Below, one piece after another: positions 5,193-8,531 of a stretch of DNA of 8,531 nucleotides (positions are counted from its first letter, which is position 1; each line of letters begins with the position of its first letter). The DNA is from Cyanobacteria bacterium HKST-UBA02. GTDB taxonomy: Bacteria > Cyanobacteriota > Vampirovibrionia > Obscuribacterales > Obscuribacteraceae. Where the stretch lies: the NCBI GenBank assembly GCA_020431945.1, contig JAGQHH010000104.1:11493-20023 (forward strand). Reading direction: 5' to 3'. A program made the translations under genes and the position numbers. The notes under the pieces were generated by a model. It had not been told where the DNA came from and searched no databases. It was given only the letters and a program-made list of their open reading frames with translations.

Positions 5193-6914
5193 CTACTCAG
5201 CAGTATTGACAGCGCTGTGAGCGCGCATCCAGCCGATGACACCGAGGGTGACATCATCTTTGAACTGATCCGCTTCAAAGATCAAGTGCTCGGTGCTACC
5301 CAGAAGCACCATAGTCTTCTCGGGGGTGGCCAGGGCTTCGAAGAGATCGAAAGTGCCTTCTTTTTTGACCAGGCGGTCGTCGTCTCCCTGGAAGAAAATC
5401 ACCGGCGTTTTATCGATTCGTCGGGCGACTTCGAGATTTTGATCCATGAAGCTGTTGAAGATCAGAAGCTCTTTTGGTGTGAGCATCAGTCGGGAGGACG
5501 GGTCCGACGACCACTGATCGCGCAGATCATCGTCGCTGGTGGCTTGTTTGATCACTTGCTTGCCGATATTCATGGGTTTGTTTTTGCCCATGAGATAGCG
5601 TAATCCGACTTTGACAGCTGTTCTGGCTCCCTTGTAACGGCTGCCGGACGGTACAGAGCAGATAAGCCCGTCGATATTTTCAGGCGTTCGGCTGGCGACT
5701 CTCAGGGCGATGGCACCACCCATGGATTCACCCAGGAGAAAGAGCGGTGCCGGTGCATAGTCACGCTTTATGCAGCCAGTCACTTTCTCGAGGTCCTCTA
5801 CGCAATCCTCGAGATCCAGGCTGTCCTGTCCTCTCGATTCGAGATAGGAGCCGAAGCCGCGTACGTCGAACGAAATAGTGATAATGCCCTCCGGAGCAAC
5901 ACGGCGGGCGAAAGAATCGAAAGCGCGGTGGTGAAGACCGAGACCGTGTACACAAACAAGGACGGCTTTAGTCGGCACATTCGGATCGAGCCAGACCCAT
6001 CCAGGCGCTTCACTCTTGCTCAGCTGGCTGCGCCAGGGACAGAGCTCGTCCGGTATTGTCGCAGTTGTTTTCGACAGGTATTTCGACTTGCCGGAAAAGA
6101 TCGAATCGGCGTTCCTGAATGTGTCGGTATAACCTTTCCCGAAGACCTTCTGTCGCATAGTATCAGGATCGACATCCGGATATTCTTTAGAGAGCCTCAA
6201 GAAATTGGTCTGTCTGAATATCCAGATCGATTTTTCGTAAGCCGCTTCGGCTTTCTTGTCTTCTCCGGCATTCTCGAGAGCTTCGGAAAGCATCAGGAGC
6301 GCCCAGCCGTAATTGATGTCCTCGGCTCCATAGAGGTCTCTATACAGCCTGGCCATCTCCTCGTAGTTCGCTACGGCTTTCTCGAAGTTGCCGAGCCTCT
6401 CCTCGCAAGCCCCCAGACCAGCCAGAGTGAATCCGGCTACCAGGGTCCAGTCGCCCGGCAGAAGCTCTTTCAGTGCCTTGCGATAGAGCTTGGACGCCCG
6501 GCGATAATGCTTCTGCTTATAGAGACATTCGGCGGCACACAGGTACATCATGGACGGTGTGTAATGCTCGCAGGTGGCTCCCCGGGAAATCTCAGGGACC
6601 TCGCCGGAGTGGCTTTCGGCCGCACCATCCATAGCGGCGATCACCAGGGCATAGGCTCCCTGATAGTCGCCGCGCCTGAAATGGCTGGCAGCGAGATCCA
6701 TCTCGCTGTCGGCACCGGGAGATTGAGCGAGAAGCCGAGAGAAAATCGCCTCGGCATCGCCGAATTGTTTGCGCTCCAGCAACTCCAGGGCTTCCTTGCG
6801 GCTGCAGGCGGTTATGTTTTCCGTATCGATTGCGGCGCTCTCGGCCAGGACCGGACCGGCAAGCAAAGCCATGCCTGCCGTAAAACAGGACAGGACTATC
6901 GAAAACTTGTTCAT
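5193..6914 (-). CDS. Exported TPR plus alpha/beta-hydrolase (lysophospholipase/monoacylglycerol-lipase-like)
   Basis: This 573-residue fusion begins with a signal peptide (MNKF start, hydrophobic core, likely cleavage near VLA at residue 24). Residues about 35-235 hold several tetratricopeptide-like helical hairpins, for example around 125-150, 160-190 and 203-233, the usual protein-protein interaction scaffold. Residues about 300-565 form an alpha/beta-hydrolase of the serine aminopeptidase S33 / monoglyceride-lipase type: HGLGLHH oxyanion region (323-329), nucleophile Ser397 in GESMG, likely acid Asp513 in GDDDRLV, and catalytic His543 in STEHL. The complete triad predicts an active esterase or lipase outside the cytoplasm. 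The ATG overlaps the stop of the upstream nitroreductase gene as ATGA and has no strong ribosome binding site of its own, pointing to translational coupling. The WapI-like gene follows 4 nt downstream. The substrate is unknown; an acylglycerol, lysophospholipid or other ester is an inference from the family. Confidence 0.88.
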   Translation of the reverse strand: MNKFSIVLSCFTAGMALLAGPVLAESAAIDTENITACSRKEALELLERKQFGDAEAIFSRLLAQSPGADSEMDLAASHFRRGDYQGAYALVIAAMDGAAESHSGEVPEISRGATCEHYTPSMMYLCAAECLYKQKHYRRASKLYRKALKELLPGDWTLVAGFTLAGLGACEERLGNFEKAVANYEEMARLYRDLYGAEDINYGWALLMLSEALENAGEDKKAEAAYEKSIWIFRQTNFLRLSKEYPDVDPDTMRQKVFGKGYTDTFRNADSIFSGKSKYLSKTTATIPDELCPWRSQLSKSEAPGWVWLDPNVPTKAVLVCVHGLGLHHRAFDSFARRVAPEGIITISFDVRGFGSYLESRGQDSLDLEDCVEDLEKVTGCIKRDYAPAPLFLLGESMGGAIALRVASRTPENIDGLICSVPSGSRYKGARTAVKVGLRYLMGKNKPMNIGKQVIKQATSDDDLRDQWSSDPSSRLMLTPKELLIFNSFMDQNLEVARRIDKTPVIFFQGDDDRLVKKEGTFDLFEALATPEKTMVLLGSTEHLIFEADQFKDDVTLGVIGWMRAHSAVNTAE

Positions 6915-7549
6915 ACGCGAATGATCACGTCGGAGTCGTCGAAGCGGACTTTGGCGAGCTGAGCATATTTATCGTCTTCGGCGCGGTACCCCAGGGCGCA
7001 GAGCACGACACTCCGGCAGCCTCTCTTCTCTAGGTCGAGGATCTCGTCATAGCGCTTGCGGTCGAAACCTTCCATGGGACAGTTGTCCACCCCGAGGCCG
7101 GAGGCGACAGCAATCAGGTTGCCCAGGGCGATATAGCATTGTTTTGCCATCCATGTCTCCAGATCCTCTTTCGAGGTCCGATCGACAAAACCAAGCATCA
7201 TCGACTTGTATGTGGCGATACTATCAGCGGTGATGTCCCTGGTAGCGAGAATATGTGAGGCGTATTTTTCGACGTGCTCTCTGTCCATATTGTCGAGACG
7301 GCAGATCACCACCAGGTGCGAACACTCGGAGGGCTGATTCTGATTGAAAGAAGCCTCGACCAGCTTTGCTTTGGTGTCGGCATCGGTGACTACGACGAAT
7401 TTCCAGGGCTGCAATCCATAACTGGACGGCGTAAGAACCAGGGCTTTCTGGATCGCGTCCCAGGTCTTGTCCTCGATCTTCTTTGTTGAGTCGAATTTTT
7501 TGGTGGCATAGCGCCACTCCAGCTTGTCAACCAGGCTACCGGGATTCAT
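6911..7549 (-). CDS. Nitroreductase-family NAD(P)H-dependent flavin oxidoreductase (NfsB-like)
   Basis: This 212-residue cytoplasmic protein has the features of the FMN-binding nitroreductase superfamily. RYATKKFD (13-20) and PSSYGLQPWKFVVV (41-54) are the classic N-terminal FMN and phosphate contacts. NCPMEGFD (156-163) is the typical segment leading to a second FMN contact, followed by VVLCALGYR (181-189), and KVRF (200-203) sits near the C-terminus. Length matches the NfsB-type group of about 210-220 residues. Such enzymes are homodimers that reduce quinones, nitroaromatics or other electrophiles with NAD(P)H; the physiological substrate is usually unknown. The ATG at 7549 has a modest AG-rich leader, with GAGG (7561-7564) 11 nt upstream. 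The gene lies 55 bp after the DUF6745-type gene and overlaps the next gene, the exported hydrolase, as ATGA, so those two are expressed together. Confidence 0.9.
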   Translation of the reverse strand: MNPGSLVDKLEWRYATKKFDSTKKIEDKTWDAIQKALVLTPSSYGLQPWKFVVVTDADTKAKLVEASFNQNQPSECSHLVVICRLDNMDREHVEKYASHILATRDITADSIATYKSMMLGFVDRTSKEDLETWMAKQCYIALGNLIAVASGLGVDNCPMEGFDRKRYDEILDLEKRGCRSVVLCALGYRAEDDKYAQLAKVRFDDSDVIIRV

Positions 7550-7604
7550 CGCTTCTCTTTCCTCATGATTCCTCGACCTGCCTAATTTATCAGAATTTCG
7601 CCCC
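7550..7604. other. 55-bp spacer before the nitroreductase gene
   Basis: On the minus strand it is A/T-richer than its surroundings (contains GATAAATT) and ends in an AG-rich ribosome binding region. No hairpin or full promoter is visible, so read-through from the DUF6745-type gene is the simplest reading. Confidence 0.3.
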
Positions 7605-8531
7605 TCAGGTCTCCGACTCGGGCGAGTACTCCTGGTCGTTCATATCGAAAGTCCAGGCTACAGCTTCCCTGGCAGTGGTCATGGTGGGCGGGACTCGCAG
7701 GAAATATTCCTTATAGGAGCCGTCGGGCTCCGGGGTGCTGTTTTTGACCCGGACCATGACCAGGGGCTCGTCTCCCTCGAGCTCTTTTCTGTAGAGCTTG
7801 CCGCATTCGTCTTCGCCAATCAGCTCGGCGCCGATATCCAGGAGAAAGCGCGAAACACCGTAGGTCTCCATGAGCAGTCGCCTGAGGGAGGCATTGGTCA
7901 CCGATTCGATTTCGGCAGCAGTGAGGGATTCAGGATCCTCTACATGCCTGCGGGCTGCAACGATTCCTGTTACAGCATAAATTTTGTATCCGTCCGCGAA
8001 GCTGATTGCTGGACCTTCCAGGTTGTGGAACGAGAGAGTCTCATCAAATACTGATTCTTCGGGGTAAGACCCTACAAAACAGATATTCTCGAAAAAGGAA
8101 TACCAGGGTGCGGCCTGATAAAGAGAAAGGAGCACCGAAAGATCCTCACCGTCTTTTCCTTCGAAAAAGGGCGCATTGGGACCGCCGCAGACCTCTTGAA
8201 TAAAACCACTGGGAAGGATCTCCGGGATCCTCCAGATGCCGCTGATATAGTGCCGGAAGACCTGGGTTCCCGGTAATTCTCGAAGAGCGATACTGATTCG
8301 ATCCCGAAGAATTTGCTCCATGGGGTTGCCAGGGAGCGCTCGGGGCAGGAGCCCGGGCAGACCAGCGTCTGGCGTAGCGCCGAAGCGCTCGGCAAGAGCA
8401 GGGATGGAATTCACGCAAACCTCGATGGCGGTGCCGACCCTGCGTAGATGAACCTGCATGGTGTTGTTGAAACCGAAATTCAAATACGATTTGAGAACAG
8501 GATCGGCCTTCAGATTCATGGTCCTGGTCAG
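7605..8531 (-). CDS. DUF6745-type protein, N-terminus cut by the window edge
   Basis: The frame stays open to the window edge, giving 308 visible residues. The ATG at 8519 has no convincing ribosome binding site, and members I recall carry more N-terminal sequence, so the true start is probably outside the window. The C-terminal part matches my memory of the DUF6745 pattern: SFHNLEGPAISFADGYKIY (about 163-181 from that ATG), a REHIEDP-like ARRHVEDPESLT stretch, a helix ending METYG (217-221), KLYRKELEGDEPLVMVRV (241-258), NSTPEPDG (260-267), YFLRVPP (272-278) and TAREAVAWTF (282-291). The function of this family is not known to me. There is no signal peptide or membrane segment in the visible part. 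It is co-directional with the nitroreductase operon but 55 bp away, with no clear terminator or promoter between, so it may be the first gene of that unit. Confidence 0.75.
   Translation of the reverse strand: MTRTMNLKADPVLKSYLNFGFNNTMQVHLRRVGTAIEVCVNSIPALAERFGATPDAGLPGLLPRALPGNPMEQILRDRISIALRELPGTQVFRHYISGIWRIPEILPSGFIQEVCGGPNAPFFEGKDGEDLSVLLSLYQAAPWYSFFENICFVGSYPEESVFDETLSFHNLEGPAISFADGYKIYAVTGIVAARRHVEDPESLTAAEIESVTNASLRRLLMETYGVSRFLLDIGAELIGEDECGKLYRKELEGDEPLVMVRVKNSTPEPDGSYKEYFLRVPPTMTTAREAVAWTFDMNDQEYSPESET

Noticed and set aside
4733..6914. A full toxin-immunity system
   Set aside because: No toxin domain, secretion tail or repeat-rich delivery protein is present; the hydrolase is not a recognised polymorphic toxin, so only a tentative finding is kept.
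5928..6962. A 344-codon open frame on the + strand
   Set aside because: It lies wholly antisense to the TPR-hydrolase gene and the end of the nitroreductase gene, has no ribosome binding site or recognisable domain, and reflects codon composition of the real genes.

Overview
The window is bacterial and densely coding. Eight substantial genes plus one short membrane-protein gene fill almost all of it, with a gap of about 110 bp at most. By eye the GC content is mid-range, around 53-55%. There are no tRNAs, rRNAs, CRISPR arrays, insertion sequences or phage genes. Several contents (a DUF6745-type protein, a secreted TPR plus alpha/beta-hydrolase fusion, a Gram-negative-type exported Ntn hydrolase, a secreted Asn/Gly-rich protein, a cytochrome P450) would suit a non-photosynthetic cyanobacterial relative such as Vampirovibrionia/Obscuribacterales. 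That placement is a guess from gene style, not a demonstrated assignment.

Layout. At the left edge a PlsC-type acyltransferase, cut at its 5' end, runs on the + strand to 949. It converges on a minus-strand block of an exported choloylglycine-hydrolase/penicillin-acylase-like Ntn hydrolase (3490 to 2441), a 43-residue membrane protein (2341 to 2210) and a cytochrome P450 (2213 to 966). The small membrane protein and the P450 overlap by ATGA and each has its own good ribosome binding site. A 109-bp divergent intergenic region (3491-3599) then separates the Ntn hydrolase from a + strand secreted Asn/Gly/Phe-rich protein (3600-4724).

That gene converges, with only 8 bp between stop codons, on a second minus-strand block. 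In transcription order this holds a DUF6745-type protein cut at the right edge, a nitroreductase-family flavoprotein, an exported TPR plus alpha/beta-hydrolase fusion, and a small WapI-immunity-like protein. The nitroreductase and hydrolase overlap by ATGA, and the hydrolase and immunity-like gene are 4 nt apart, so these three are very likely one operon.

How the genes may relate. Three products (Ntn hydrolase, Asn/Gly-rich protein, TPR-hydrolase) carry clear signal peptides, so much of the window faces the periplasm or outside. The enzymes are mostly lipid- or amide-directed hydrolases and acyltransferases plus two redox enzymes. No single pathway can be assigned from sequence alone. The best candidates for something undescribed are the membrane miniprotein coupled to the P450, the secreted NNFGG-repeat protein of unknown family, the large charged insertion in the acyltransferase, and the orphan immunity-like gene at the end of the hydrolase operon.
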